37,633 nucleotides of DNA from Oceanobacillus indicireducens (GCF_014647195.1 NZ_BMOS01000005.1:109740-147372), one strand, 5' to 3'; shown: positions 1-8,688, counted from the stretch's first letter. Notes: a model not told the origin generated them from the letters alone. Translations and numbers: made by a program.

Positions 1-904
1 GATGCGTATTTGTTTGGCGACACCGAGAGCAGATGTCGTCCGCGAATTAAAGCCTCGGCTCGAGAAAGCCTTTCAGGATATCCCAATCCAAGCGTTGTAC
101 GGTGGCAGTAAAGATAAGCATAAACATGCACAACTTCTAATTGCAACAACCCATCAACTTCTTCGTTACGAGGATGCGTTTGACGTTATGGTTATTGATG
201 AGGTTGATGCCTTTCCCTTTCACGCCGATCCAGCTCTTCCATTTGCCGAGAAGCGCTCTCGCAAATCAACTTGTACAACAATCTATCTCACCGCAACCCC
301 TAGGGAAGTTCTGAAAACTAAGATTCTCCGAGACAAATTGGCGCATGTTTTCGTCCCAGTTCGCTATCATGGCCATCCACTTCCCGTTCCACAATTAAAA
401 ATGTGGCTTGCACTAAATAAAGAACTTCCGAAACAGAATGCCTCTAATCCGCTCTTCCGCTGGCTTCTTAACAGGAGGAACCCAGAAAGACAGCTCCTTT
501 TATTCCTTCCTACAGTAGAATTGACCAACCAACTGAAAACTCCATTTACGAATTTAATGCTTGAACACAAGCTCATCAACCATCCTGATGAATTAGATGC
601 AGTTCACGCTGCTGACCCGGACAGGGAGGCAAAAGTCATGTCTTTCCGTGACAAAAAATTAAAAGTCATTTTGACAACGACTATTCTCGAACGTGGTGTA
701 ACTTTCCCTTCTGTTGATGTTGCGATTCTTGATGCTGGCCATGATGTATTCGATGAAGCAGCCCTCGTTCAAATAGCCGGTCGAGCGGGAAGAAATGCGA
801 ACGATCCAACAGGGGAAGTGATGTTTTTCCACGATGGGAAAACGGAGGCAATGCTTGCTGCCATTTATTCGATCAAACAAATGAATAAGCGAGGAGGTTT
901 TTAG
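1..904 (+). CDS. comFA: ComFA, DNA uptake helicase (5' end outside window)
   Basis: Late competence ATP-dependent helicase/translocase that helps pull single-stranded DNA into the cell during transformation. Only the C-terminal 300 or so residues are present; the reading frame is open to the left edge, so the methionine at position 2 is internal. Visible helicase motifs are DEVD (motif II) at about 197-208, LTATP (motif III) near 287-301, an RGVTFP segment near 692-709 and QIAGRAGR (motif VI) near 770-793. The Walker A loop and the N-terminal zinc cysteines known in ComFA would lie upstream. One base separates its stop from the comFC start. comFB, which lies between comFA and comFC in B. subtilis, is missing. 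Confidence 0.93.
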   Translation, partial: MRICLATPRADVVRELKPRLEKAFQDIPIQALYGGSKDKHKHAQLLIATTHQLLRYEDAFDVMVIDEVDAFPFHADPALPFAEKRSRKSTCTTIYLTATPREVLKTKILRDKLAHVFVPVRYHGHPLPVPQLKMWLALNKELPKQNASNPLFRWLLNRRNPERQLLLFLPTVELTNQLKTPFTNLMLEHKLINHPDELDAVHAADPDREAKVMSFRDKKLKVILTTTILERGVTFPSVDVAILDAGHDVFDEAALVQIAGRAGRNANDPTGEVMFFHDGKTEAMLAAIYSIKQMNKRGGF

Positions 905-905
905 A

Positions 906-1592
906 ATGAACTGTTTATGGTGTGAGGCAGAACAAAGTAGAAATATAGGTTGGAATAATTTCTTGTCTCTAATACAACCATCCGAACTATGTGATTCTTG
1001 TGTGACGAACCTAACGTTCTTGCAGGATGCCCCGAGTCGTTGTGCGAAATGTAGCAGAGAAACCGCGGAAGAGACTTGCTTTGACTGCCAACGTTGGGAA
1101 AAACGTGCACAGGGTGATCCACTTCAATTGAATTATTCTGTTTTTCAATACAATCCTTTCCTGCAAGAGGTCATTGCAAAATGGAAATACCGCGGTGATT
1201 ATGTATTGGGAGAATTATTCCGTCCTTATTTACGGAAAGCGTTCTTTAAAAAATTCGGAAAGAAAAAGAAAGAATTAACAGCCGTCCCTATTCCTTTAAG
1301 CGAAGAAAGATTAGCAGAGCGCGGATTTAATCAAGCGGAAATGCTTGCCGATTTTTTGCCGGTCCAAACAAAGTCTGCCTTTATTCGAATAGATAGTGAA
1401 AAGCAATCCAAGAAGAGCCGTAAAGAACGAGTCACAGCTAAAAATCCTTTTTCACTCACCAAAAAAATTAAAACTCCTGTTCTTTTGGTCGATGATATAT
1501 ATACAACAGGAACTACATTACGGCATGCCAGCGAACTATTAATAAAACAAGGTTGTCCGCAAGTTTATGCATTAACGCTCATTCGTGGATAA
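906..1592 (+). CDS. comFC: ComFC, phosphoribosyltransferase-like competence protein
   Basis: Late competence protein needed for natural transformation; cytoplasmic, family ComF/GntX. The 228 residues start with a zinc-ribbon-like region with cysteine pairs C3/C6, C29/C32, C46/C49 and C58/C61, then a PRTase fold whose PRPP-binding loop reads VDDIYTTGTT near residues 195-205. The ATG follows the comFA stop after one base, with GAGGAGG of the comFA end acting as ribosome binding site, so the two are translationally coupled. Length is normal for the family. No terminator with a T-run follows; a structured element does (1617-1746). Confidence 0.93.
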   Translation: MNCLWCEAEQSRNIGWNNFLSLIQPSELCDSCVTNLTFLQDAPSRCAKCSRETAEETCFDCQRWEKRAQGDPLQLNYSVFQYNPFLQEVIAKWKYRGDYVLGELFRPYLRKAFFKKFGKKKKELTAVPIPLSEERLAERGFNQAEMLADFLPVQTKSAFIRIDSEKQSKKSRKERVTAKNPFSLTKKIKTPVLLVDDIYTTGTTLRHASELLIKQGCPQVYALTLIRG

Positions 1593-1616
1593 AAATGCTA
1601 TAATAAAGTGAAACTT

Positions 1617-1746
1617 CATTCAGTGGGGTATCCTTAGCCCCCACTGAATGTTAGTTGAACAGAATCAGGGATTTACGGACTGTATATCCCCACCTTCACA
1701 TGTTGGGCTTCCCTCATGTTTAGAAGTGGGGAGTATTACAGACCGT
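1617..1746. repeat. Two-hairpin structured element between comFC and yvyF
   Basis: A perfect 12-bp stem (1617-1628 with 1639-1650) is followed by a long imperfect stem. Bases 1675-1684 pair with 1737-1746 with one mismatch, 1688-1697 pair with 1723-1731 (CCCCACCTTC with GAAGTGGGG, one bulged base), and ACATG/CATGT closes the tip (1698-1702 with 1715-1719). No T-run follows, so it is not a simple intrinsic terminator. The shape, with a CAGTGGGG/CCCCACTG hairpin plus a second GC-rich hairpin, suggests a non-autonomous insertion (an IS200/IS605-derived palindromic element) or a structured RNA. That identity is inference; only the pairing is seen. Confidence 0.55.
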
Positions 1747-1789
1747 TAATGCGTGATAAAAGAAGAACGAATAAAAAGGGGAATTTTTC

Positions 1790-2209
1790 ATGGCAGAATT
1801 AGCTAACTGTTCCCGTTGTGGAGCAGTCTATGTAATGACGATTCGCGATATTTGTCAGGATTGCTATAAGAAAGAGGAAGAAGCATTCCAGACCGTATAT
1901 CATTTTTTACGTGAGAAAAAGAACCGGGAAGCAACGATGATTGAAATTGTGGAAGCTACGGGTGTAGAAGAAAAAATGATTATGAAATTTGTTAAAGAAA
2001 GGCGTTTGTTGCCGACAGATTTTCCAAACCTTGCTTATCCTTGTGACAGATGTGGTAGAGGTATTACGACTGGTAAGCTTTGTGAGAATTGTCAAAAGGA
2101 ATTGAAGAGTGAACTTGCTATACTCGAAGAAGAGGAACGGACAAAACAAGAACGTGAAGAAAGAGAACGAGAAAACGTCTATTTTTCTTTTAATAAGGAT
2201 AAAAACTAA
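1790..2209 (+). CDS. yvyF: YvyF/TIGR03826-type flagellar operon zinc protein
   Basis: Small cytoplasmic protein of 139 residues found between comF and flgM in Bacillaceae; its exact role is not established, although the locus ties it to flagella. It has CxxC pairs at both ends of the core (CSRC...CQDC near residues 8-26 and CDRC...CENC near 84-102), consistent with two zinc ribbons. Between them lies a MerR/winged-helix-like stretch (ATMIEIVEATGVEE). The C-terminus is a charged Glu/Arg coiled-coil tail. The ATG follows an AAAAAGGGG ribosome binding site. Confidence 0.85.
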   Translation: MAELANCSRCGAVYVMTIRDICQDCYKKEEEAFQTVYHFLREKKNREATMIEIVEATGVEEKMIMKFVKERRLLPTDFPNLAYPCDRCGRGITTGKLCENCQKELKSELAILEEEERTKQEREERERENVYFSFNKDKN

Positions 2210-2216
2210 ATAATCC

Positions 2217-2243
2217 TTCATAACTTTGATTAGATGCCGATAC
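2217..2243 (+). promoter_or_regulatory. Sigma-D type promoter of flgM
   Basis: GCCGATAC at 2236-2243 matches seven of eight bases of the B. subtilis sigma-D -10 element GCCGATAT. The -35 position is poor: TTCA at 2217-2220 at 15-bp spacing, against TAAA. The same TTCA-N15-GCCGATAC arrangement recurs before flaG, which supports both. It lies 62 bases before the flgM start. Confidence 0.65.
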
Positions 2244-2304
2244 TATTAATAGGTGTAAGTATAAAATAATTGCTCGTTATAGATAGATGGGAGGAGGAAG
2301 AGGA

Positions 2305-2565
2305 ATGAAAATCAATCGACCGAATCAACTGAATTTCAATCCTTATAAACAACAGCTCCAAAAACAGACAGAAATGAAAAAAGCTGCAAAACGTTCGGAT
2401 GAGCTACAAATTTCCAAGGAAGCTCTTAAGCTTCAGGAAAAAGGTCAGCCGAATAATAACCGTGCCAAAAAGGTTCAGGAAATCAAACAACAGATAGAAA
2501 ATGGAGAATACAAAGTGGACCATGAAGTTGCTGCACAGAAAATGTTCGAGTTTTGGAAGAAGTAA
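2305..2565 (+). CDS. flgM: FlgM, anti-sigma-D factor
   Basis: Binds and inhibits the flagellar sigma factor sigma-D until the hook-basal body is complete. The protein has 86 residues, near the usual 88. It has the MKINRPN start, the DELQISKEALKLQ segment and a C-terminal half (KKVQEIKQQIENGEYKVD) typical of the sigma-binding region. The frame can start at 2287, but that ATG lies in the purine-rich GGGAGGAGGAAGAGG ribosome binding site, so the ATG at 2305 is chosen. A sigma-D type box upstream gives the usual feedback loop. Confidence 0.93.
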   Translation: MKINRPNQLNFNPYKQQLQKQTEMKKAAKRSDELQISKEALKLQEKGQPNNNRAKKVQEIKQQIENGEYKVDHEVAAQKMFEFWKK

Positions 2566-2609
2566 GTTTAATGGGGAACAAGTCCATTCAAAGGAGGACC
2601 TATTAGTCC

Positions 2610-3098
2610 ATGAATGAATTAAGACAAGCATTAACTGAATTAGTAGGCCTGCATCGGGAACTGCTCAGCATATCTGTTGAAAAAATGGAAGGTATCAAAG
2701 TTGGGAACATCGATAGCCTGCAACCTCTTTTAACCAGAGAACGGAAGCTTGTGCAAAAGATCGAGCAGGTGGAAAAGATACGCATTCAACTTGTAAATAA
2801 TTGGATCGAAGCAGAAGAGATAACTGATGCAGAACCGACTATTACGTTCATACTGGAACAAATGACGAACGAAACGGAGAGGCTAGAGCTTGAAGAAGTG
2901 ACGATTGAATTAACGAAGGTCATTACTGAACTGAAAGCTCAGGAAAAATTGAACATCGCCCTCATTAACCAATCCATGCAATTTGTACAAATGTCATTGG
3001 ATTTAATGAGTCCGTCTCTAAAAAATATGAATTACTCGAATATGGATAAACCTGATGTTGAACAACCAAATCGATCCATATTTGATTCGAAGGCATAA
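2610..3098 (+). CDS. flgN: FlgN, export chaperone for FlgK/FlgL
   Basis: Cytoplasmic chaperone that keeps the hook-filament junction proteins FlgK and FlgL export-competent; the B. subtilis gene was named yvyG. The 162 residues are almost wholly helical and coiled-coil, with the N-terminal pattern LRQALTELVGLHRELLSISVEK typical of FlgN. An AAAGGAGG site precedes the ATG. It sits directly between flgM and its client flgK, the standard order. Confidence 0.9.
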   Translation: MNELRQALTELVGLHRELLSISVEKMEGIKVGNIDSLQPLLTRERKLVQKIEQVEKIRIQLVNNWIEAEEITDAEPTITFILEQMTNETERLELEEVTIELTKVITELKAQEKLNIALINQSMQFVQMSLDLMSPSLKNMNYSNMDKPDVEQPNRSIFDSKA

Positions 3099-3122
3099 CT
3101 TAAGATAAAGGAGTAACAGCAA

Positions 3123-4607
3123 ATGAGTACATTTCACGGATTGGAAATGGCAAAACAAGCATTATTTGCCCAGCAATCTGCTTTACATACAACTGGTCAT
3201 AACATTGCAAACGCAAATACAGAAGGTTACTCGAGACAACGAGTGAATTATGTGACTGATATAGCGATGCCTAGCGCTTCAAAAAACCGAACGGGGATTC
3301 CTGGCCAAATCGGGACTGGGGTAAAAGCCGGTTCGATTCAGCGCATACGCGACCAGTTTCTTGATGGCCAGTTCCGCGGAGAGAATAGCTTAGCAGGGTA
3401 TTGGGAAAAACGCGCGGACGCTCTTGGACGCATGGAGGATGTATTGAATGACTTGGATGATACTGGATTGTCCCAAGTGATGGACCAGTTCTGGAGTGCG
3501 CTTCAGGATCTTGCGGTGAATCCGACGAATGGCGGTGCACGTTCCGTCGTTGTTCAGCGTGGAAAGGCCCTAAGCGAAACATTTAATTATCTTAATCAGT
3601 CCTTAACGCAGATACGGAGTGATTTAAAAACGGAAATGAATCATGCCGTGGAAAGTGTCAACCGGATCTCAGAGCAGATTAGTGACTTGAATACACGGAT
3701 TAAAGCACTTGAAATCAATGGCTATGTTCCGAATGATTTATATGATCAGCGTGACCTGCTTATTGACAAACTATCCGGAATCATACCGATTGAAGTGAGT
3801 TACGAGAAATCAAGTGAGCATGTTGGTGACGTCGCCCAAGGTCTTGCAGTGATTGAAGTGAAGACAGAGGAATTCACCGATGCAGATGGAAATATACAGA
3901 ACGGTTATAAGCTTGTTGACGGAGCAAACTTAACGTACCAGTCGATTTCCCTTGAAGAAGCAGAAAGTGATGGCTTTTCTTATATTAGCGGAATTCAGCT
4001 TGATATAGACGGGGCCCCCCTAAAATTGGATACGGGAAAAGCTGGGGCATTGCAATCTCTGATTGATACTTACGGCAGTGGAGAAAATGAAGGAGAATTC
4101 CTGAAAGGTCTTAAAGATTTGGCTGCACTACGGGATAATTTTATCGATGCATTTAACGCGGTTCATCGTGAAGGAGTTCCAATTGGAGAGACTGATGGAC
4201 CAGTTGATTTCTTTGTGATTGATGAGGATGGCAATATGGCTGTAAATCAAGATATTATTGATAACCCTAAATTGATCGCTGCAGCGCTTGAAGGAGAAGG
4301 CGACGGGAAGAATGCTCTAGAGCTTGCAAAAGTGTTTGATGAGGCAGGAATAAAAGAAGCCTACTCACAAATAACTGGTTCATTAGCCGTTCAAGTAGAG
4401 GACGCTGAAAGAATGAGAAGGAATACAACCGTGTTAGTCAGCCAGCTGGAAAACGATCGACAATCCATCGGTTCGGTTTCGCTGGATGAGGAAATGACAA
4501 ACATGATTAAGTTTCAGCATGCGTACAACGCAATGGCTCGTTCGATGACGGCAACGGACGAATTATTGGACCGTATAATTAATAATTTGGGGCTTGTAGG
4601 AAGGTAG
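3123..4607 (+). CDS. flgK: FlgK, hook-filament junction protein 1 (HAP1)
   Basis: Exported flagellar structural protein joining hook to filament. The 494 residues carry the N-terminal rod-family motif TTGHNIANANTEGYSRQRV near residues 20-38 and the C-terminal D0 helix motif ending in IIKFQHAYNA-like sequence (MIKFQHAYNAMARSMTATDELLDRIINNLG). The middle (about 200-400) is the variable surface domain. Length is near the B. subtilis protein (507). The start follows AAAGGAGTAACAGCAA. It is followed after six bases by flgL, so they are co-translated. Confidence 0.96.
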   Translation: MSTFHGLEMAKQALFAQQSALHTTGHNIANANTEGYSRQRVNYVTDIAMPSASKNRTGIPGQIGTGVKAGSIQRIRDQFLDGQFRGENSLAGYWEKRADALGRMEDVLNDLDDTGLSQVMDQFWSALQDLAVNPTNGGARSVVVQRGKALSETFNYLNQSLTQIRSDLKTEMNHAVESVNRISEQISDLNTRIKALEINGYVPNDLYDQRDLLIDKLSGIIPIEVSYEKSSEHVGDVAQGLAVIEVKTEEFTDADGNIQNGYKLVDGANLTYQSISLEEAESDGFSYISGIQLDIDGAPLKLDTGKAGALQSLIDTYGSGENEGEFLKGLKDLAALRDNFIDAFNAVHREGVPIGETDGPVDFFVIDEDGNMAVNQDIIDNPKLIAAALEGEGDGKNALELAKVFDEAGIKEAYSQITGSLAVQVEDAERMRRNTTVLVSQLENDRQSIGSVSLDEEMTNMIKFQHAYNAMARSMTATDELLDRIINNLGLVGR

Positions 4608-4613
4608 GTCATA

Positions 4614-5507
4614 ATGATGCGTGTTACACAAAGTATGATTTCAAATAATCTATTAAGCAATTTAAATAGAAGCTATGCAAAGATGGATAAATATTTTGAT
4701 CAGTTGAATACGGGGAAGAAGTTCAGCCGTCCATCCGAAGATCCAGTTGCAGCTTTGAAGGGAATTGGCTACCGGACGGAATTGCACCGAATCGAACAGT
4801 ATCAGCGGAATACCGGTGAAGTGCAAAATTGGTTTGACAATACAGATGCCGCATTGGAACAGGCAAATAGTGGTTTGCAGCGACTTCGTTATCTCGCTGT
4901 CCAGGCAAGTAATGGCACATATGGTGAAGGCGAGCTAAAAAATATAGCTGAAGAAGCCGAACAAATTAAACAAGACCTCATCGATGTGGCAAATACAAAA
5001 GTAAATGATAAATATATTTTTAATGGTACGAAAACCAATGAACCGCCTGTCAAAATTGTAGACGGGGAAGTCGTTCCTAATTTTGATGAAAACGCGGTTG
5101 AAATCGAGATTGCAGCTGGTGTGAACATAACCGTGAACAGCGATGGGAATAAGATATTTACTGACGAAGAAGCGGATATGTTTGCAGTAATTGATTCGTT
5201 CATCGAAAGCTTGAAGAGTGGGAATGCTGACGGAGAAATCGACCAAAGCATTGCCGCTTTAGACGGAGTTATTGATAATGTAATCAATGCCCAGGCCGAC
5301 CTTGGAGCGCGAATGAACCGGTTGGAATTGGTAGAGAACCGTCTAGAACAGCAAGAAATCGTAGCCACCGGATCTTTATCCGCAAATGAAGATGTGAATT
5401 ATGCGGAAGCAATTACAAATTTGATTACGCAACAAAGTATTCACCAGGCGGCACTTGCCAGTGGTTCACGGATTATTCAACCAAGTCTTGTTGATTTTCT
5501 TAGATAA
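4614..5507 (+). CDS. flgL: FlgL, hook-filament junction protein 3 (HAP3)
   Basis: Second junction protein between FlgK and the filament, of the flagellin superfamily. The N-terminus RVTQSMISNNLLSNLNRS and RPSEDPVAALKG, and the C-terminal helix (YAEAITNLITQQSIHQAALASGSRI), are the conserved D0/D1 parts. It has 297 residues, the normal size. Two adjacent ATG codons (4614 and 4617) are possible. yviE, which follows flgL in B. subtilis, is missing here; a terminator-like hairpin follows instead. Confidence 0.95.
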   Translation: MMRVTQSMISNNLLSNLNRSYAKMDKYFDQLNTGKKFSRPSEDPVAALKGIGYRTELHRIEQYQRNTGEVQNWFDNTDAALEQANSGLQRLRYLAVQASNGTYGEGELKNIAEEAEQIKQDLIDVANTKVNDKYIFNGTKTNEPPVKIVDGEVVPNFDENAVEIEIAAGVNITVNSDGNKIFTDEEADMFAVIDSFIESLKSGNADGEIDQSIAALDGVIDNVINAQADLGARMNRLELVENRLEQQEIVATGSLSANEDVNYAEAITNLITQQSIHQAALASGSRIIQPSLVDFLR

Positions 5508-5514
5508 ATAATAG

Positions 5515-5551
5515 AAGCCCTTAGCCCTATGAAAGGACTTTGGGTTTTTTT
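5515..5551 (+). terminator. Intrinsic terminator after flgL
   Basis: AAGCCC (5515-5520) pairs with GGGTTT (5542-5547). A second short pairing CCT/AGG lies inside, with mismatches between, and the stem runs into a seven-T tract at 5545-5551. It is an imperfect stem, so partial read-through into fliW is likely. Confidence 0.6.
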
Positions 5552-5613
5552 CTATGAAAGAAACCAGTCCCAAAACACGGTCGCCAAACCATGGAATGAG
5601 AGGAAGAATATTA

Positions 5614-6060
5614 ATGAAACTTGATACGAAATATTTAGGTGTTGTAGAAATCGATGAAAGGAAAAAGATCAATTTTCCTAATGGTCTCCCGGGTTTCCCG
5701 GAAGAGACAGAATTCATTATTTTAGAATTGCCGAATAATGCAGCATTTCAATTACTGCAATCAACGAAAACGAGTAATCTTGCCTTTGTAATTACCAATC
5801 CATATCTATTCTATCAAGCGTATGAATTAAAGCTGGATGAAGATTTGCTCGATCTATTAAAAATTACAGCTAAGGAGGATGTCGCAGTCTACGCGATTGT
5901 GACATTGAATAAACCATTCTCGCAAAGTACGATGAATTTACGAGCCCCAATCATTATTAATACGAAGCAATTAATCGGTAAACAGTATATTTTAAGTGAC
6001 CATACGTATTCTTCCAAGGTCGCGATTGCCCCAGACGAGAAGGGAGCTAGAACATGCTAG
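5614..6060 (+). CDS. fliW: FliW, flagellar assembly factor and CsrA antagonist
   Basis: Binds CsrA and flagellin in a partner-switch that couples flagellin synthesis to export. The 148 residues begin [15 protein letters not shown] and contain the FliW hallmarks [13 protein letters not shown] and [19 protein letters not shown]. The frame is open from 5554, but only the ATG at 5614 follows a ribosome binding site (GAGAGGAAGAA) and gives the family's N-terminus. Its end overlaps the csrA start by seven bases. The flagellin gene it usually regulates is not in this window. Confidence 0.93.
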   Translation: MKLDTKYLGVVEIDERKKINFPNGLPGFPEETEFIILELPNNAAFQLLQSTKTSNLAFVITNPYLFYQAYELKLDEDLLDLLKITAKEDVAVYAIVTLNKPFSQSTMNLRAPIIINTKQLIGKQYILSDHTYSSKVAIAPDEKGARTC

Positions 6061-6284
6061 TTTTAACGAGAAAGAAAAATGAAGCAATCCAAATTGGGGA
6101 CGATATTGAAATCAAGGTGCTGGGGATGGAAGGAGATCAAGTAAAGCTCGGGATTGAAGCACCGAAATCTGTAGATATTCACCGAAAAGAAATTTATTTG
6201 GATATTAAGGAACAGAATAACGCAGCAGCCAATTTTACGCTCGATTTGCTTGAGCTAATGAACGACAACACATTGGACAAGTAA
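6054..6284 (+). CDS. csrA: CsrA, translational regulator
   Basis: Dimeric RNA-binding protein that blocks the ribosome binding site of flagellin mRNA in Bacillus and is sequestered by FliW. The 76 residues start [20 protein letters not shown] and contain [19 protein letters not shown], the conserved RNA-binding strands. The start overlaps the end of fliW (ACATGCTAG), so the two are coupled. In B. subtilis the target gene hag follows directly; here flaG follows. Confidence 0.95.
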   Translation: MLVLTRKKNEAIQIGDDIEIKVLGMEGDQVKLGIEAPKSVDIHRKEIYLDIKEQNNAAANFTLDLLELMNDNTLDK

Positions 6285-6298
6285 TTTGTAAATTCCCC

Positions 6299-6325
6299 TT
6301 CAAAACTTCGAAAACATGCCGATAC
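6299..6325 (+). promoter_or_regulatory. Sigma-D type promoter of flaG-fliDST
   Basis: GCCGATAC at 6318-6325 matches the sigma-D -10 box at seven of eight bases. TTCA lies at 6299-6302 with a 15-bp spacer (or TCAA at 14 bp), the same arrangement as before flgM. The start of flaG is 35 bases downstream of the box. Confidence 0.65.
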
Positions 6326-6359
6326 TACTAGTAGATATATATGAGGGGGATGAATAGGG

Positions 6360-6734
6360 ATGGCGATAGAAAAGATCGGATCTCAGCCAATCATTCAGAG
6401 CAACATTCAACTTAAACAAGAGAAGTCAGTTGATAGACCTATAATAGCTACGAAAGAAAACCAACAAAAAGAAAATTCAAATGTAAAAATTGAAAAATAC
6501 GGTAAAATGCAAAGAGATGCGGTCGAAGAAGCGGTTGATAATCTCAATCAATTTTTAGAACCATCTCGCCGCAATTTGAAGTTCGAATTACATGATAAGC
6601 TTGATAAATATTATGTGACGGTAGTTGATTCAACAACGGATGAAGTAATTAAGGAAATTCCACCAAAGAAAATTCTCGATATGTATGCGGCGATGGCGGA
6701 ATTCATGGGATTACTTGTCGATGAAAAAATATAA
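6360..6734 (+). CDS. flaG: FlaG/YvyC family flagellar protein
   Basis: Small protein of 124 residues upstream of fliD; FlaG proteins influence filament length, with an unclear mechanism. The C-terminal half carries the family motif: LKFELHDKLDKYYVTVVDSTTDEVIKEIPPKKILDMYAAMAEFMGLLVDEKI, seen from about residue 72 on. The N-terminal third is low-complexity and charged. The ATG follows GAGGGGGATGAATAGGG, a purine-rich leader. Confidence 0.9.
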   Translation: MAIEKIGSQPIIQSNIQLKQEKSVDRPIIATKENQQKENSNVKIEKYGKMQRDAVEEAVDNLNQFLEPSRRNLKFELHDKLDKYYVTVVDSTTDEVIKEIPPKKILDMYAAMAEFMGLLVDEKI

Positions 6735-6746
6735 GGAAGTGAGCAT

Positions 6747-8279
6747 ATGCGTATAGGTGGCTTGGCCAGTGGTATTGATACAGATTCAATGATAAGAGAC
6801 TTGATGAATGCGGAACGGATTCCGTTAAATAAACTCCAGCAGCAACGGACGAAAATGGAATGGCAACGTGACGCTTTCCGTGACATTAATAAGCAGATTG
6901 CCGAACTGGAACTGCTAATTGAAAACATGCGATTAAATAGTAATACAATTAATCCAAAGAAAGTGGCATCTTCTATGGAAGGGGCAGTAACGGCGACAGG
7001 ATCTGCAGCGGCGGGAAATGGTGCTTATAAGATTGCTGTTACGCAACTTGCTTCTAATGCAATTAATACGGGAAATGCTTCTAAGGAAGATATTGAAAAA
7101 TTCATTTCCGAAAATGATGGCGAAACTGTAACATTTTATACGTACGGGGAAGCAGATGCTAAACGCGGGCTTGAAGCGGGAATGCAGGAAAGGTCCTTTA
7201 AAATAGAAAAAGACGATACAATCGATTCGATTATAAAAAAAATCCATGCTGCAGATAAAAATGTCCGCGCCTTTTATGATGAGGCTTCGGGTCAATTTGT
7301 AATGGAGACGAAACGTACCGGCGATTACAATACGAATAAAGAAGATGAATTTGGCGGAGCTGAGATAGGATTCAAAAGCGGTGAAAGCAGCTTCTTTACG
7401 GAACTTTTTAGTATGAGCAACGATCAGGAACAGGGTGGGACAAACGCAAAATTCACCTATAATGATGTTGTTGAATTAGAGTCAAAGGATAACCGTTACA
7501 CATTAAATGGCATGACGTTTACCTTCCATGACGTAACAGGAATAGATGAAAATAATAAACCAATTAATGCAACCCTCACAGTTACAAATGATATTGATAA
7601 AGCTGTGGAAAATATTACAGATTTTGTCAATAAATATAATGAACTCATAACAACATTGAACGGAACACAGCAAGAACCAATTTATCGCGATTTCCCACCA
7701 CTTACGGAAGAGCAAATGGAAGAAATGTCTGAAAGGCAAATCGAGCTTTGGGAAGAAAAGGCGAAAAGCGGACTATTGCGCAGAGAATCTATTATTCCAT
7801 CTGCCTTAACAAGTCTCCGCTCGACCTGGTCGTCCACTGTTGATAATGACGGGGCATTTCGTCTAATGGCTCAAATAGGAATTACGACAACGGAAGATTA
7901 TATGGATGGTGGGCTTCTTAAAATTGATGAAAATATATTACGTGAGAAGTTAGAAGAAGATGCAACATCTGTCCAAAATCTGTTATTCAATAGTTCGGAA
8001 GGTTCGAGCCGAGGATTATTAAATCGGCTGGAGGATTCGCTTGAGAAGACAATTGGTCAAATTGAGCAACGAGCAGGAAAAGGTTCCTTTACCAACCAGA
8101 TGTATACGATGGGGCGCGAACTCGAAGCGATGGAAAAGCGGATTAAAGCATTTGAAGATCGCTTAGGGCAAGTTGAAGACAGATATTGGCGTCAATTCTC
8201 CGCAATGGAGCGGGCAATTTCCATGATGAACAATCAATCGGCGATGTTAATGGACTTCGGTGGTAATATGTACCAATAA
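6747..8279 (+). CDS. fliD: FliD, filament cap protein (HAP2)
   Basis: Exported cap at the filament tip that inserts flagellin subunits; FliS/FliT act as chaperones nearby. The 510 residues begin with the family motif RIGGLASGIDTDSMIRDLM and a coiled coil (LQQQRTKMEWQRDAFRDINKQI). They end with the FliD C-terminal domain, including LNRLEDSLEKTIGQI and a long helix with RYWRQFSAMERAISMMNNQS. The variable middle (about 90-260) is the exposed part. The ATG lies 12 bases after the flaG stop with a GGAAGTGAG ribosome binding site. Confidence 0.96.
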   Translation: MRIGGLASGIDTDSMIRDLMNAERIPLNKLQQQRTKMEWQRDAFRDINKQIAELELLIENMRLNSNTINPKKVASSMEGAVTATGSAAAGNGAYKIAVTQLASNAINTGNASKEDIEKFISENDGETVTFYTYGEADAKRGLEAGMQERSFKIEKDDTIDSIIKKIHAADKNVRAFYDEASGQFVMETKRTGDYNTNKEDEFGGAEIGFKSGESSFFTELFSMSNDQEQGGTNAKFTYNDVVELESKDNRYTLNGMTFTFHDVTGIDENNKPINATLTVTNDIDKAVENITDFVNKYNELITTLNGTQQEPIYRDFPPLTEEQMEEMSERQIELWEEKAKSGLLRRESIIPSALTSLRSTWSSTVDNDGAFRLMAQIGITTTEDYMDGGLLKIDENILREKLEEDATSVQNLLFNSSEGSSRGLLNRLEDSLEKTIGQIEQRAGKGSFTNQMYTMGRELEAMEKRIKAFEDRLGQVEDRYWRQFSAMERAISMMNNQSAMLMDFGGNMYQ

Positions 8280-8292
8280 GGAGTGATACAAG

Positions 8293-8688
8293 ATGAATAG
8301 AGCATATCAAACCTATCAAAATAATGCAGTAAATACAGCATCTGGCGGGGAATTAACCCTTATGCTTTACAATGGTTGCATAAAATTTGTGAAGCAAGCT
8401 ATGAAAGATATGGATGCAAATGACTATGAAGCGAAGAACAGAAATATTCAAAAGGCGCAAAATATAATTCGTGAACTATTAATTACATTAGATCCAAAAG
8501 TGGAGATATCTAAGCAATTCCAGCCACTTTATGAATTTATGCTTAATGAATTAACAGCTGCGAATATCGATAACAGCCCTGAAAAGCTAGAGAATGTTCT
8601 TGGTCTTGTAACTGAATTCAGAGATACATGGAAACAAGTACTCCTTCAGCATCGTAAGCAACAATATTCCCAAAGGCCAACAGTCTAA
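8293..8688 (+). CDS. fliS: FliS, flagellin export chaperone
   Basis: Four-helix cytoplasmic chaperone that binds the C-terminus of flagellin and prevents premature polymerisation. The 131 residues show the FliS pattern YQTYQNNAVNTASGGELTLMLYNGCIKFVKQA, the typical N-terminal helix and binding groove. It follows fliD after 13 bases with a TAAGGAGTGATACAAG ribosome binding site, and its stop overlaps the fliT start by one base. Its flagellin partner must be encoded elsewhere. Confidence 0.95.
   Translation: MNRAYQTYQNNAVNTASGGELTLMLYNGCIKFVKQAMKDMDANDYEAKNRNIQKAQNIIRELLITLDPKVEISKQFQPLYEFMLNELTAANIDNSPEKLENVLGLVTEFRDTWKQVLLQHRKQQYSQRPTV

Noticed and set aside
4889-5368. Minus-strand open frame of 159 codons inside flgL
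   Set aside because: It is a shadow of flgL codon usage: Ser/Thr-rich low-information sequence with no ribosome binding site.
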